Part shown: positions 16,523-25,657 of the stretch, piece after piece | Layout of the letters: every line of letters starts with the position of its first letter | Position numbering within the stretch: position 1 is the first letter of the stretch | Source of the DNA: Bacillus sp. FJAT-26390 | GTDB taxonomy: Bacteria > Bacillota > Bacilli > Paenibacillales > Paenibacillaceae | Length of the DNA stretch: 64,000 nucleotides | Assembly (NCBI RefSeq): GCF_001682865.1 | Contig: NZ_MAQX01000034.1 | Coordinates: forward strand, 289,569 to 353,568 | Direction of reading: 5' to 3' | Program-made: the position numbers and the translations under genes | The notes under the pieces: generated by a model | What the model saw: only the letters and a program-made list of their open reading frames with translations | The model's database searches: none | Told to the model about the DNA's origin: nothing

Positions 16523-17730
16523 CATCGACTGCCATGAAGCAAAACCATCAAAACCATCATCCCTCTGACGAGATTAAGCTTAAAGCTTCGATTGCTGAAA
16601 AACCGCTGCTCTCAGCGCATGGCCTGACCAAAAGCTATGGCGCGTTCCAAGCGCTCAAAGGAATCTCCTTCGACATGCGCGAAGGCGAGATTATTAGCGT
16701 GCTTGGTCCGTCTGGCTGCGGCAAATCGACGCTGCTCCAGCTTGTTGCCGGCTTGTCGAAGCCTGACAGCGGCCAGCTCATGATAGGCGATGAGGTTATC
16801 GCCTCGTCGTCTGTCATGATGCCCCCCGAGAAACGCGGGGTTAATATGGTGTTTCAAGACTATGCGCTGTGGCCGCATATGAATGTCCTCGACAACATTG
16901 CTTATGGGCTGCGCAGAAGCAAGATGGCACGGGCGGACATCCAGCAGCGGGTTCAAGAGCTTCTGACGATGCTTCATCTCGAAGGGCTTGGGCATCGATT
17001 GCCGCCTCAGCTCTCCGGCGGCCAGCAGCAGCGGGTTGCCATTGCGAGGGCGCTGGCGACAAGGCCAAAGCTGATGCTGCTCGATGAGCCGCTCTCCAAT
17101 CTCGATATGCGTCTGCGCGTAGAAATGCGCACGGAGATGGCGTATTTATTCCGCCAATTAGGCATGAGCGTCTTCCATGTTACGCATGATCCGGACGAGG
17201 CCTTCGCCATGGCTGATCGGCTGCTCATTTTGCGCAATGGTCAAATCGACCAGATTGGCACGCCGCAGCAATGCTTTACGCGTCCTGCGAGCCGCTGGGC
17301 AGCGTCCTTGCTTGGGGCGATTAACGGCTTGCGCGGCGAAGTCGTAAACGGGAGCAGCGGAAGCGCTGTTCGAATCGGCTCTACGCTTATTCACGGCTTG
17401 CTTGCGCCGGAGCAGCATAATTTGCCTAACCATTCGCAAGCGATCCTCATGTTTCGCCCCGAGGAGGTCGAGGTGCTGGAGCGCCATGGCGAAGCAGATC
17501 CGGCAGCCGCACCTGCCTTAGCCATACCGCAGGAGCAAGCTGACAATGCGCTTCAGCTGCATGTGCTTCACTGTACCTTCGAGGGCAACCGCTGGCGGGC
17601 AGTCGCACAAACGAGCTGCGATCAAAAGCTATATTTGGTGCTCGCCATTCCATTAGAGGCTGGCGAATATGTAACGATTAAGCTTGCCGCACGTTCTGCT
17701 TTCATTTACCCGAATGAGGAAGAAAGGTAG
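16519..17730 (+). CDS. ABC transporter ATP-binding protein (FbpC/PotA-like)
   Basis: A 403-residue ATPase. After a 30-residue polar N-terminal stretch come Walker A (GPSGCGKST), Q-loop (FQDYALWP), signature LSGGQQQRV, Walker B (LMLLDEPLSNLD) and the switch His (HVTHD). The C-terminal 130 residues form an OB-like regulatory domain (MFRPEEVEVL) as in FbpC/MalK-type importer ATPases. It powers the permease at 14840. The start overlaps the permease stop (ATGA), and the phosphatase gene begins 9 bp after its stop. Confidence 0.92.
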   Translation: MTSTAMKQNHQNHHPSDEIKLKASIAEKPLLSAHGLTKSYGAFQALKGISFDMREGEIISVLGPSGCGKSTLLQLVAGLSKPDSGQLMIGDEVIASSSVMMPPEKRGVNMVFQDYALWPHMNVLDNIAYGLRRSKMARADIQQRVQELLTMLHLEGLGHRLPPQLSGGQQQRVAIARALATRPKLMLLDEPLSNLDMRLRVEMRTEMAYLFRQLGMSVFHVTHDPDEAFAMADRLLILRNGQIDQIGTPQQCFTRPASRWAASLLGAINGLRGEVVNGSSGSAVRIGSTLIHGLLAPEQHNLPNHSQAILMFRPEEVEVLERHGEADPAAAPALAIPQEQADNALQLHVLHCTFEGNRWRAVAQTSCDQKLYLVLAIPLEAGEYVTIKLAARSAFIYPNEEER

Positions 17731-17739
17731 TCGATTCTT

Positions 17740-18408
17740 TTGCACAACCCAGCGAAAACAAACTCGCGGCTGCTAGCTGTCGCAGACATTCACGGCTATA
17801 AGGAAGAACTGTTGGATTTGCTTCAAACAGCAAGCTATAACCCGCTTCAAGACCAGCTTATCCTGCTTGGCGACTATATCGATGCCGATAATCCCGACAC
17901 TTGGGGTACGCTCGATACGGTTCGCCGGCTTGTTGCCGAAGGCGCGGCTGCCTTGCTCGGAAACCAAGAGCTCCGCCTGCTCGCTTCAACAAAGTCTAGC
18001 AAAACGCTTAACGCAAGCACGAAGGCATGGCTGCGCAAGCTTTCTTTATATTTCATTCAAGGCCCCTATCTATTCGTTCATGCAGGCATTCGTCCAGGCG
18101 TACCGCTGCATAAGCAAAATTCGGCGGATCTTACAGAAATTCGCGACGAATTTATTTATACTCCGTTATCCGAGCAGGACGAGGCACGTCCTTACACCAT
18201 TATTTTTGGCCATACGCCGACCTTTAAGCTGGATGCCCCAGGAACTATTTGGCAAGGAGAGCGCCGGCTTGCCATCGATACTGGAGCCAAGCATGGTTAC
18301 CGCTTAACGCTTCTTGATGTCAGCGGCAAGCTTAGCTATTCATGCTCCACCTCGCCCGGAAGCCGCGGCGGCGATTTTAGAATCGAACCGCTCGCCTCCT
18401 CCCTATAA
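17740..18408 (+). CDS. Calcineurin-like (PPP-type) metallophosphoesterase with GNQE
   Basis: A 222-residue protein with the ordered metallophosphoesterase motifs: ADIHG, LGDYID, GNQE, VHAGIRPG and FGHTP. These place it with the PPP group (PrpE/ApaH/serine-threonine phosphatase-like). The third motif is normally GNH(D/E), whose His acts as general acid and metal-site neighbour; here it is Gln, so activity may be altered. It starts with TTG at 17740, after GAAAGG, and is the last gene of the ABC operon. It could dephosphorylate an imported compound or modulate the transporter. Confidence 0.8.
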   Translation: MHNPAKTNSRLLAVADIHGYKEELLDLLQTASYNPLQDQLILLGDYIDADNPDTWGTLDTVRRLVAEGAAALLGNQELRLLASTKSSKTLNASTKAWLRKLSLYFIQGPYLFVHAGIRPGVPLHKQNSADLTEIRDEFIYTPLSEQDEARPYTIIFGHTPTFKLDAPGTIWQGERRLAIDTGAKHGYRLTLLDVSGKLSYSCSTSPGSRGGDFRIEPLASSL

Positions 18409-18410
18409 AT

Positions 18411-18454
18411 AAAGCGCAGCCCGTATTTTCACTTACGAGGCTTGCGCTTTTTTT
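18411..18454 (+). terminator. Terminator of the ABC-phosphatase operon
   Basis: AAAGCGCA.CC pairs with GG..TGCGCTTT, followed by seven T, just after the stop codon at 18408. Confidence 0.8.
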
Positions 18455-18547
18455 CATCAAACAGCTGGGCATCCGCACAAACAAAACGAAGCATGCCTGC
18501 ATAGGTATAGACAGGAGCATAGTTAATTCACGCTTGGAGGAATGGTT

Positions 18548-19312
18548 ATGTACTCGTCTTTCCATACACATAGATTCGAGCCCGATCGGTTTTCTAGAGA
18601 CAACGTATTGCTGGATATGAAGCAAGGTGATGTAAACGGCGACGGCATACCTGACCATGTCTATTTATTCGGAAATAAACCTGACGGGCCGTCCGGCATA
18701 TTCGCTGACCAAATCACGCTTGTCATTCAAGACGGCTACACCCAGCATCGGACAGTCGTACCTTTGCAGAACAATGCAGGCTACAATGCGGAATTGTTTT
18801 TGGGCGATTTTGACCAGAACAAAATACCCGATATTTTAGTGAGCATCGACACAGGAGGAAGCGGCGGATACGGCATCTTCTATGTCTACTCTTTTGCCCA
18901 TAACACGCTGCGCCTGCTGTTTGATTCCGAGAGCTATAACCAGCAATACAAGTTCCGTGTCCAATACGAGGACATGTATAAAGTAACCGTATCAAGCCCT
19001 CAGCTCGATCTTTTGTTTACGATTGACATAAGCGGCAAAGGCTACTCCTATTTATCTGCTTACTACAACGATGACGGGAAGCTAAAGAAGCCTATGCAAG
19101 GCGAAGTGCTTGCTCTGGCAGCCCTAAATCCTATCGCGACTGCCGGAAACCGGGCATCCTTTGATCTGCTTGCCCTGCAGCGAATCATCGGCACCACGAA
19201 TGCAGATACATTGGGTTATGTCGAAAATCTTCTTACATGGGACGGCAGCATATTCATCTCCTCTCGATTGACCGTTGCCATTCTTGGTACTCACCTCATT
19301 TCTCATTTTTAG
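18548..19312 (+). CDS. VCBS/FG-GAP repeat-like protein
   Basis: A 254-residue protein with two calcium-loop FG-GAP/VCBS signatures, DVNGDGIPD (about residue 27-35) and DFDQNKIPD (about 87-95), each followed by a beta strand, and a mostly beta remainder. It has no clear signal peptide, which is unusual for such a module but fits spore-associated Bacillales proteins released from the mother cell. ATG 18548 is seven bases after GGAGG; the ATG at 18542 touches that site. The collagen-like gene lies downstream on the same strand. A spore-surface role is inference. Confidence 0.75.
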   Translation: MYSSFHTHRFEPDRFSRDNVLLDMKQGDVNGDGIPDHVYLFGNKPDGPSGIFADQITLVIQDGYTQHRTVVPLQNNAGYNAELFLGDFDQNKIPDILVSIDTGGSGGYGIFYVYSFAHNTLRLLFDSESYNQQYKFRVQYEDMYKVTVSSPQLDLLFTIDISGKGYSYLSAYYNDDGKLKKPMQGEVLALAALNPIATAGNRASFDLLALQRIIGTTNADTLGYVENLLTWDGSIFISSRLTVAILGTHLISHF

Positions 19313-19420
19313 CTGCCTCCTTCACGATTTCACAAGCAAATTTTTATGATGATTAGCCCAATCCTAGTCACTTGCTCCCGCATAATATGCTTTAGCCTAC
19401 AACATAAGGAGTGATATTGC

Positions 19421-19804
19421 ATGTCATTTATGCCCCCTCCAGGTCCGCCGGGATCGTTTGGACCTTTCGGGCCAATGGGTCCCGGTCCGGGACCGTTTGG
19501 ACCACAAGGGCCCCAAGGACCCCAAGGTCCGCAAGGAGGACCGCAAGGAGTTATGGGACCGACAGCACCGCCCCCTCAATTCACGCCGCAGCAGTCCGCT
19601 GCTGTGCCGTTTGCCGTTGACCCAGGCGCCATTTCCCGTTGTCTCTTCCGCAACACCTATGTCTGGCTCAATAACGGGCAAGGCTTTTGGTTCTTCCCAG
19701 TTTTTGTAGGACGAAATTCCGTTGCTGGATTTCGCTGGTTCGGAAGAACTTGGGGGTATACAGGCATCGATCTGAGACAAATCAGCTCGTTTACCTGCTT
19801 CTAA
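19421..19804 (+). CDS. Short collagen-like protein with conserved C-terminal domain
   Basis: A 127-residue protein. The first 45 residues are collagen-like Gly-Pro-rich triplets (GPMGPGPGPFGPQGPQG and similar), a Pro/Gln linker follows, and the last 55 residues form an aromatic-rich domain (RNTYVWLNNGQGFWFFPVF, then FRWFGRTWGYTGIDL) with two Cys. Domains like this C-terminus are common in small Bacillales proteins of unknown role. The triplet stretch is too short for a long filament. ATG follows AAGGAG. No signal peptide; a spore-surface location is plausible but not shown. Confidence 0.75.
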   Translation: MSFMPPPGPPGSFGPFGPMGPGPGPFGPQGPQGPQGPQGGPQGVMGPTAPPPQFTPQQSAAVPFAVDPGAISRCLFRNTYVWLNNGQGFWFFPVFVGRNSVAGFRWFGRTWGYTGIDLRQISSFTCF

Positions 19805-19810
19805 ATATGC

Positions 19811-19850
19811 AAAAAGGCTTCCCCTCTATAACCGAGGAGGAAGCCTTCTT
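19811..19850. terminator. Bidirectional terminator between convergent genes
   Basis: AAGGCTTCC.CCTC pairs with GAGG.GGAAGCCTT. The minus strand has TTTTT after the stem and the plus strand has a CTTCTTCATTC tail, so it can serve the collagen-like gene (+) and the Bce-type permease (-). Confidence 0.75.
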
Positions 19851-19864
19851 CATTCATGCTGTTG

Positions 19865-21805
19865 CTAAGCCACTGCGCCGCGCAGCATGCTCTTCATATA
19901 GCTGCTGCATGCAACGAGGAAATACAACGTCTGCATGGCAATATAAATGCCGATAACGACAAAGGAATAGAACCAATTGGAAGAACCCATCATGTTATCT
20001 AGTGCCTTCATGGCGAACAAAGCGTGACAGATGCCGACGATCACTGGCACGAAGAACACAATGCCTACCTGCGTTACCACGATTTTGCGAATCTCGCCCT
20101 TCGTCATGCCGATTCGGTTCAGCGCTTTGAATTGTGCTTGATCCTCCTGCAGCTCGGTAAACAGCTTGAAGTAAATCATGCTGCCGGATGCGATAAAGAA
20201 CAACAAGCTGATGAACATCCCGATAAATAAGGTAAGCGAGACTGTCTCTTTCATTTCAACCATATTGGATGCGCGCCTAAAGTCGATTTGCCCTTGAAGC
20301 TCTTCAGGCACGAGCTTTTTCAGCTTCTCAGCAGTTGCTGAACTATTTTCCCAATCACTAAGCTCAAAACCATACATCACGAATAACTTATCCTCTGGAA
20401 CGCTAGATCGCAGCTCTACAAACGAGAAGTCATCCATGACAAACGTAAAGTAATTGCTTTCCAGCCAGTTCATTACTTTCGTATTTATCCGATCGCTAAT
20501 TTCATATTTCACTTCTTTGCCGTTAATGCTGCCTTTTACAAGGCCAGCCGAGTTTGACGCATTGCCTAACGGGTGCGCAAGCGTCAATTTGCCGTTCACA
20601 GGATGAATGCTGGGTTGACCGGTCAAGCTGGCAAGCTTATTGTAGTCGGTTGCCGAAATAATTAAAGCGTCCGAGTCCTTTTCGTTCGGCTCGTCATCTC
20701 CCCATCCAATCGCAAAGCGATTGATGAGTACGCCTGCTACCTTTGCTTCCTTAACAATTTGGAAGCCGTCTTCCGCGACAACACGCTTAAGCTCCGCCGG
20801 GTCGATTACCTCATGCGTGTTTAAGCCATTTTCACTATAAGCCAGCGAGAACGGCGAGTTCTCAAGCATGCCCTGCTTGCTGCCTATTTGCATAATATAA
20901 ACAGTGCCTAAGGCGGTCATAATGACGGCACTCAGAATCGACACGGTAAACAAGATTCGCGCATTGTCTTTAATCTTATAGCCAAGCTGTGCGAATACGA
21001 TCATATTCGTGCGCTTGTAGTAGACGGAAGAGCGTTTTTGAATAAACCTCAGCAGCAATACGCTAAGCTGTGTAAAGAGGAAATACGTTCCGATTACGAC
21101 CGTAATTAGTATGGGCAATGCTAGCAAAATGAATGTCCCGCTCGTCATAAACAACGCCATTCCGTAAGCAGACCCAAGGCAAATGACGGCAACGGTGACA
21201 AGCCATGGCGAGAAGACGAGCTGTCCCTTTGGTTTGCGTGCTGCCTTAAGCAAATCAACAATTTCCGTACGTCCGATTCGAAGCGCTGTCCAGATCGAAA
21301 TAAGCATGAACAGGACGAAAAACCCACCAGCCGTCATGACTATCGCTTTGACAGGTGCCGCGAACGGAATCGTTTCATTCAATTTTAAAAGCACCGTCAG
21401 CGCCATGAAGAACAGCTTGCTGAACAGCATGCCAAGGCCAATGCCTACGGCGATAGCGAGGACAGCGATCGCTGCGTTCTCATAGACAACAAGCTTGCGC
21501 AGCTGCGCCCTTGTCATCCCAAATAAAGAGAACAAACCAAATTCCTGCTGCCTTGTCTTCAGAAAGGCTGAATTGGAGTAAAGCACGAACAAAAACGAGA
21601 AAATAACGATAATGTACTCGCAGAACTCCATGCCTTTCCTAATTTTCGAAGCCGCCATAATTTGACCGTTAATGACCTCGGGATGGTATAGAAAAGCCGC
21701 ATAAATATAAAAGATCATGACAGAAAATACGCTGCTCAGAAAAAATGCGCTGTATGATCGCCAGTTGCCCCGGATGTTGCTAAGCGCGAGCGAACGGAAC
21801 GTCAT
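19865..21805 (-). CDS. Bce-type ABC permease (FtsX-like, large extracellular domain)
   Basis: A 646-residue membrane protein with about ten spans: one N-terminal, three in the first FtsX region (SLFGMTRAQLRKLVVYENAA), then further spans, an extracellular domain of about 200 residues (about 310-510, rich in polar residues) and the final three spans with NRIGMTKGEIRKIVVTQVG. This is the layout of BceB/VraG, which bind peptide antibiotics (bacitracin, lantibiotics) and also signal to the kinase. It overlaps the ATPase gene by 26 bp. With the kinase and regulator upstream it forms a complete Bce module. The specific antibiotic cannot be read from sequence. Confidence 0.92.
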   Translation of the reverse strand: MTFRSLALSNIRGNWRSYSAFFLSSVFSVMIFYIYAAFLYHPEVINGQIMAASKIRKGMEFCEYIIVIFSFLFVLYSNSAFLKTRQQEFGLFSLFGMTRAQLRKLVVYENAAIAVLAIAVGIGLGMLFSKLFFMALTVLLKLNETIPFAAPVKAIVMTAGGFFVLFMLISIWTALRIGRTEIVDLLKAARKPKGQLVFSPWLVTVAVICLGSAYGMALFMTSGTFILLALPILITVVIGTYFLFTQLSVLLLRFIQKRSSVYYKRTNMIVFAQLGYKIKDNARILFTVSILSAVIMTALGTVYIMQIGSKQGMLENSPFSLAYSENGLNTHEVIDPAELKRVVAEDGFQIVKEAKVAGVLINRFAIGWGDDEPNEKDSDALIISATDYNKLASLTGQPSIHPVNGKLTLAHPLGNASNSAGLVKGSINGKEVKYEISDRINTKVMNWLESNYFTFVMDDFSFVELRSSVPEDKLFVMYGFELSDWENSSATAEKLKKLVPEELQGQIDFRRASNMVEMKETVSLTLFIGMFISLLFFIASGSMIYFKLFTELQEDQAQFKALNRIGMTKGEIRKIVVTQVGIVFFVPVIVGICHALFAMKALDNMMGSSNWFYSFVVIGIYIAMQTLYFLVACSSYMKSMLRGAVA

Positions 21806-22556
21806 CGAAATTACCTCCCAGCACGCTGAGAGCGTCTAATATTTGTTGGAAGAACGCCTGGCGGTTTGAGCCGCGGCGAATTTCCGAGAAAAACTTTCCG
21901 TCCTTGATGAACACAATACGCTCGCAATAGCTCGCTGAGAACGGATCATGGGTAACCATCAGCACAGTCGCCTTAAACCGCTCGTTCATATCCTTTAGCG
22001 AGTCCATAACATCCTTCGCTGACTTCGAATCCAAATTTCCCGTCAGCTCATCTGCCAGCACGAGCGAGGGCTGATGAATGATCGCCCGCGCAATCGCGGC
22101 GCGCTGCTTCTGTCCGCCGGACACCTCATAGGTGCGCTTCTCCAAAATCGGCTTAATTTGCAGCAGCTCGGCTAGCGGATTTAGTTTCTGCTCAATTTGC
22201 TTGGGCGCCATGCCCTCCAGCACAAGCGGTAAAATAATATTTTCCTTAATCGACAGCGTATCCAGCAGGTTAAAATCTTGAAAGACGAAACCAAGCTCCC
22301 TGCGGCGGAATAACGCCAGCTTCTTGTCGGTCAGCTTGCTAGGATTGACGCCGTTAATTTCGATTTGGCCGGATGTCGGGCGATCGATCGTAGACAACAA
22401 ATTCAGCAGCGTCGTCTTACCGCTCCCCGAAGGGCCCATTACGCCTACAAATTCTCCCGCTTCCACCTTCAGCTCAATATCCTCTAACGCTTTGTAGGCC
22501 ACGTTCCCTTTGCTGCTATATATTTTGCCAAGCCCTTGTGCTTGTAGTACACTCAT
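21780..22556 (-). CDS. Bce-type ABC transporter ATP-binding protein
   Basis: A 258-residue ATPase of the MacB/LolD/BceA group: Walker A GPSGSGKTT, Q-loop FQDFNLLDTLS, signature VSGGQKQR, and Walker B LVLADELTGNLDSK, where Leu replaces the usual Pro of DEPTGNLD. The switch His is in MVTHDPFSASYCERIVFIKDG. It partners with the permease at 19865. The ATG follows GGGAGG. The gene is 125 bp downstream of the kinase gene and is likely to be under the control of the regulator from the same locus, as in Bce systems. Confidence 0.92.
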   Translation of the reverse strand: MSVLQAQGLGKIYSSKGNVAYKALEDIELKVEAGEFVGVMGPSGSGKTTLLNLLSTIDRPTSGQIEINGVNPSKLTDKKLALFRRRELGFVFQDFNLLDTLSIKENIILPLVLEGMAPKQIEQKLNPLAELLQIKPILEKRTYEVSGGQKQRAAIARAIIHQPSLVLADELTGNLDSKSAKDVMDSLKDMNERFKATVLMVTHDPFSASYCERIVFIKDGKFFSEIRRGSNRQAFFQQILDALSVLGGNFDDVPFARA

Positions 22557-22681
22557 TGCTTTGTTCCTCCCCGAATCGGTCTGTATTTGTGCTTCACTAG
22601 CATTAGTATAGACGAGCGGAAGAGGTTGAACCCATCGATTTCCCTTTCAATTGCCTGCGGCAAACCTTACAAAGTTGTCAC

Positions 22682-23779
22682 TTAACTTTCCCTTCTATCG
22701 CTTTCTCCTGCCAATATGTGAATGCCGCGCGGCTCGAACGTTATCGTTATCGTCGTGCTTTCCCCGAGCACCGAGGATATCGCCATAACATGTCCTAGCC
22801 GATTGCATACCTGCTTCGCCAGATATAACCCCATTCCCGTTGACTCCCCCGTGGCACGGCCGTTCTCTCCTGTAAAGAAAGGCTCGAATACGCGCGGAAG
22901 ATCATGCGGCGCTATGCCGATCCCTTCATCGGTCACCGTCAGCTTGCCGCCTCCGTTACGATGGGACTCTAACTGAAACATCAGCTTTTTGGCCCCAGGC
23001 TTGCCCTTGCTGTATTTTATCGCGTTGCTTACAAACTGATTTAATACGAATGTCATCCATTTCTCGTCCGTCTCCACGAAGGCTTCCCCATCGATGCGCG
23101 GAAAAATCGAGTGGCGGATGCACAGCTTCTTATGCGCGTTGATTACGGAGCGCACAAGCTCATGCAGCGCAATTTGCTTCACGTGAAGGTCGATCTCGAA
23201 CTTGTCCAGACGGGCCGTATACAGCATCATCTCCAGCCCCCGCGTCATACGATCCGTCTCCTCCTGCACGCTGAGCGCAAGCTGCTTATGCTCGGGCTGC
23301 AAGGCTTCGCTCTGCTGCAGCGCTTCTTGAGCCAGCAAGTCGATTACCGATACGGGTGTTTTCATATGATGCACCCATTGAAGCACAAAATGATTATGCA
23401 ACTCCTGCTGCCGGCGATACTTGCCTAGCTCGTTCAAATAGGCGCGGTTCTGCTCCTCCAGCATCTTGGCGACAAGCTTCTGCTCCATCGTTACGGTAGC
23501 TTGCACGATCGTTGTTGCCTGCAGCTCTTCGGAGCGCTTGATGGCGTCTAACAATTGCTTGAAATAAGTGCGCTGGCGCAAATAATCGACCGCTAGCCAT
23601 ATGCCGAGAAAAAATAAAGCAAGAACGACAAAGTAATAGATCGTTCCCAGCTCAATAAACCCGGAATAACGCTCACGCTCGAGCAGCAGCATGCTGATCG
23701 ATAATACAATAATCAACAAAGCCACAATAATAAACAATAGCCGGTCTCGCAAAAATAACGCCAACGATAACCCTCTCAT
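22682..23779 (-). CDS. Intramembrane-sensing histidine kinase, BceS-like
   Basis: A 365-residue kinase. Two closely spaced membrane helices (about residues 8-30 and 40-63) leave almost no extracellular loop, the hallmark of kinases that sense through a partner ABC permease. The phosphoacceptor region is FVLQWVHHMKTPVSVIDLL, followed by the N box (LNQFVSNAIKYS), G1 (VTDEGIGIAPHDL) and G2 (GESTGMGLYLAK). The start codon overlaps the regulator's stop (ATGA). It probably detects antibiotic flux through the adjacent Bce transporter. Confidence 0.92.
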   Translation of the reverse strand: MRGLSLALFLRDRLLFIIVALLIIVLSISMLLLERERYSGFIELGTIYYFVVLALFFLGIWLAVDYLRQRTYFKQLLDAIKRSEELQATTIVQATVTMEQKLVAKMLEEQNRAYLNELGKYRRQQELHNHFVLQWVHHMKTPVSVIDLLAQEALQQSEALQPEHKQLALSVQEETDRMTRGLEMMLYTARLDKFEIDLHVKQIALHELVRSVINAHKKLCIRHSIFPRIDGEAFVETDEKWMTFVLNQFVSNAIKYSKGKPGAKKLMFQLESHRNGGGKLTVTDEGIGIAPHDLPRVFEPFFTGENGRATGESTGMGLYLAKQVCNRLGHVMAISSVLGESTTITITFEPRGIHILAGESDRRES

Positions 23780-24507
23780 CGCGGCGTTTCCTCATTCGTA
23801 TTCGCTATGGTCAGCTTGTAGCCTTGCCCGCGCACCGTTTCGATTGCTTTCGGCAGGCCAAGCTCCTCAAGCTTCTTGCGCAGCCTCGTTACATTAACTG
23901 TAAGCGTGTTATCGTCAACGAATTGCACGTCATCCCACAGCGCCTCAAGCAGCTGCTCGCGAGAGGCAACCTCGCCCGGCCGCTTCATTAAGCACTCGGC
24001 CAGCAGCTGTTCGTTTTTGGTCAGCTCCACGCGCTGCTCTTTCCATTCTAGCTCATTCCGGTTTAAAAAAAGGCGCAAGCCGAGCGCCGCAAGCTCGCCA
24101 TGCTTTCCCGCTTCGGCTGCCGCTTGCTGCGCGCTCGCATACTCGCCGTATGACCGCCTAAGCACGCTTTTCACCTTCGCCATCAGCAAATCTAAATGAA
24201 TCGGCTTCGTTATGTAATCGTCGCCGCCGTTCTCGATCGCCATGACCTGATCCATTTCACCCGCGCGCGCGGATATAAAAATAATCGGCATGCTTGAGCG
24301 GGCGCGAATTTGGCGGCACCAATAGTAGCCGTCAAAATACGGCAAATTAATGTCCAGCAGCACCAAATGCGGCTCAAACGCCTCAAGCTCCGGCATAATC
24401 TCCCGGAACTGCGTAACGGACGCTGCCTCGAAGCCGTATTTCTCCATATTATTTTTCAAGATTGAAGCAATCTTGTCGTCATCCTCCACGATAAAAATAC
24501 GATACAT
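23776..24507 (-). CDS. OmpR-type response regulator, BceR-like
   Basis: A 243-residue regulator with a receiver domain (FIVEDDDKIAS, phospho-Asp in LVLLDINLPYFDGY, switch KPIH) and a winged-helix DNA-binding domain (ELTKNEQLLAECLMKRPGE, then VNVTRLRKKLEEL). I take ATG 24507, right behind AAGGAGG; the frame is open 20 codons further upstream but without a site. First gene of the Bce module (regulator, kinase, then ATPase and permease). Confidence 0.92.
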   Translation of the reverse strand: MYRIFIVEDDDKIASILKNNMEKYGFEAASVTQFREIMPELEAFEPHLVLLDINLPYFDGYYWCRQIRARSSMPIIFISARAGEMDQVMAIENGGDDYITKPIHLDLLMAKVKSVLRRSYGEYASAQQAAAEAGKHGELAALGLRLFLNRNELEWKEQRVELTKNEQLLAECLMKRPGEVASREQLLEALWDDVQFVDDNTLTVNVTRLRKKLEELGLPKAIETVRGQGYKLTIANTNEETPR

Positions 24508-24535
24508 AAGTGCCTCCTTTGCTACTAAAGCCTGA

Positions 24536-25657
24536 TCAGCCTGACGTCTGCTCCTTCGGCACGACAAGCCGTACTACCGTACCGCGGCCTGGCTCCGAGA
24601 CAAGCTCCAGAAACCCGCCTATGCTGCGCGCTCTCTCCTCCATGCTGAACAAGCCTACACCGCGCCCTATCCGGTCCGGGCTGAAGCCTTGGCCGCGATC
24701 CGTTACGCGCACCTCTACCTCTTCCGGGCGCTCCTCCAGCATGATCTCCGCCTCCGCGACATCAGCATATTTGGCAATATTCGTCAGCGCCTCTTGTATG
24801 ACGCGGTAGATTGCCGTTTCCTTCATAATGCCCAATCGGCTCTTTAAATGGTTCTCCAGCTTCAGCCGAATGCCAAAATGCTGGGAATAGTTGTCCACAT
24901 AGGTTCTTATCGCCGGCACAACGCCAAGATCATCAAGCACGGAGGGCCGCAGCTCCCATGCAAGTCCGCGAATATCTTCCATCATGCCCGAAACATCGCC
25001 GCGAAGCGCCGTCAGCTCAGCGATTTCGTCATGCTCGCCAATTAGCCGGTCCAGCCGAATAAGCAGGGAGAACAAGCCTTGCCCGATACCGTCATGAAGC
25101 TCTCTCGATATTCGTTTCCGCTCATCCTCCTGTATTTCAATAACCTTAACCATCATCTCCTTCAGCTTCTGCTCCGCCTGCTTTCTTTGCGTCACTTCAC
25201 TGCGGATAGCAAGATACTGATAAGGTTTGCCCTCCTCATCCAGAAAAGGGACAATCGTCGTGTTTACCCAGTAAAAGCTGCCATCCTTCGCGCGGTTTTT
25301 TATTTCTCCCCGCCATACTTCGCCAGCCGAAATAACCTTCCATAGCTGGCGGAAAAAGTCGCTGCCATGATAACCCGAGTTAATAATCCGGTGATCCTTG
25401 CCAATCAGCTCTTCCCGGCCATATTTCGATATTTCGCAAAACTTATCATTTACGTACTCAATTTTTCCCTTTTGATCGGTAACGGCCACAATCGAGGATT
25501 CATCCAACGCAAACTTCACGTCAGCAAGCTGCTTAAGCGACTGATTCACCTGGGACAGCATCGATTTATCATCGATCTGGCCTTCTAAGACGGACAGAAG
25601 ATACTCCACATCCGAACCGATAATTTGCCGGAATTTATCGCCGCTATGCTTAATCAA
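24536..25657 (-). CDS. PAS-domain histidine kinase of the NarL-partner (HisKA_3) type
   Basis: A 373-residue soluble kinase: a helical N-terminal stretch, a PAS/PAC sensor (about residues 50-170; VNDKFCEISKYGREELIG, GEVWRGEIKNRAKDG), a HisKA_3 domain with RKRISRELHDGIGQGLFSLL, and an ATPase domain (VTDRGQGF, GRGVGLFSMEERA). No membrane segment. The arrangement next to a GAF protein and a NarL-type regulator mirrors staphylococcal NreABC, but NreB's four iron-sulfur cysteines are absent: only one Cys is present in the PAS domain. The TTG start overlaps the regulator's stop by eight bases. Confidence 0.9.
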   Translation of the reverse strand: MIKHSGDKFRQIIGSDVEYLLSVLEGQIDDKSMLSQVNQSLKQLADVKFALDESSIVAVTDQKGKIEYVNDKFCEISKYGREELIGKDHRIINSGYHGSDFFRQLWKVISAGEVWRGEIKNRAKDGSFYWVNTTIVPFLDEEGKPYQYLAIRSEVTQRKQAEQKLKEMMVKVIEIQEDERKRISRELHDGIGQGLFSLLIRLDRLIGEHDEIAELTALRGDVSGMMEDIRGLAWELRPSVLDDLGVVPAIRTYVDNYSQHFGIRLKLENHLKSRLGIMKETAIYRVIQEALTNIAKYADVAEAEIMLEERPEEVEVRVTDRGQGFSPDRIGRGVGLFSMEERARSIGGFLELVSEPGRGTVVRLVVPKEQTSG

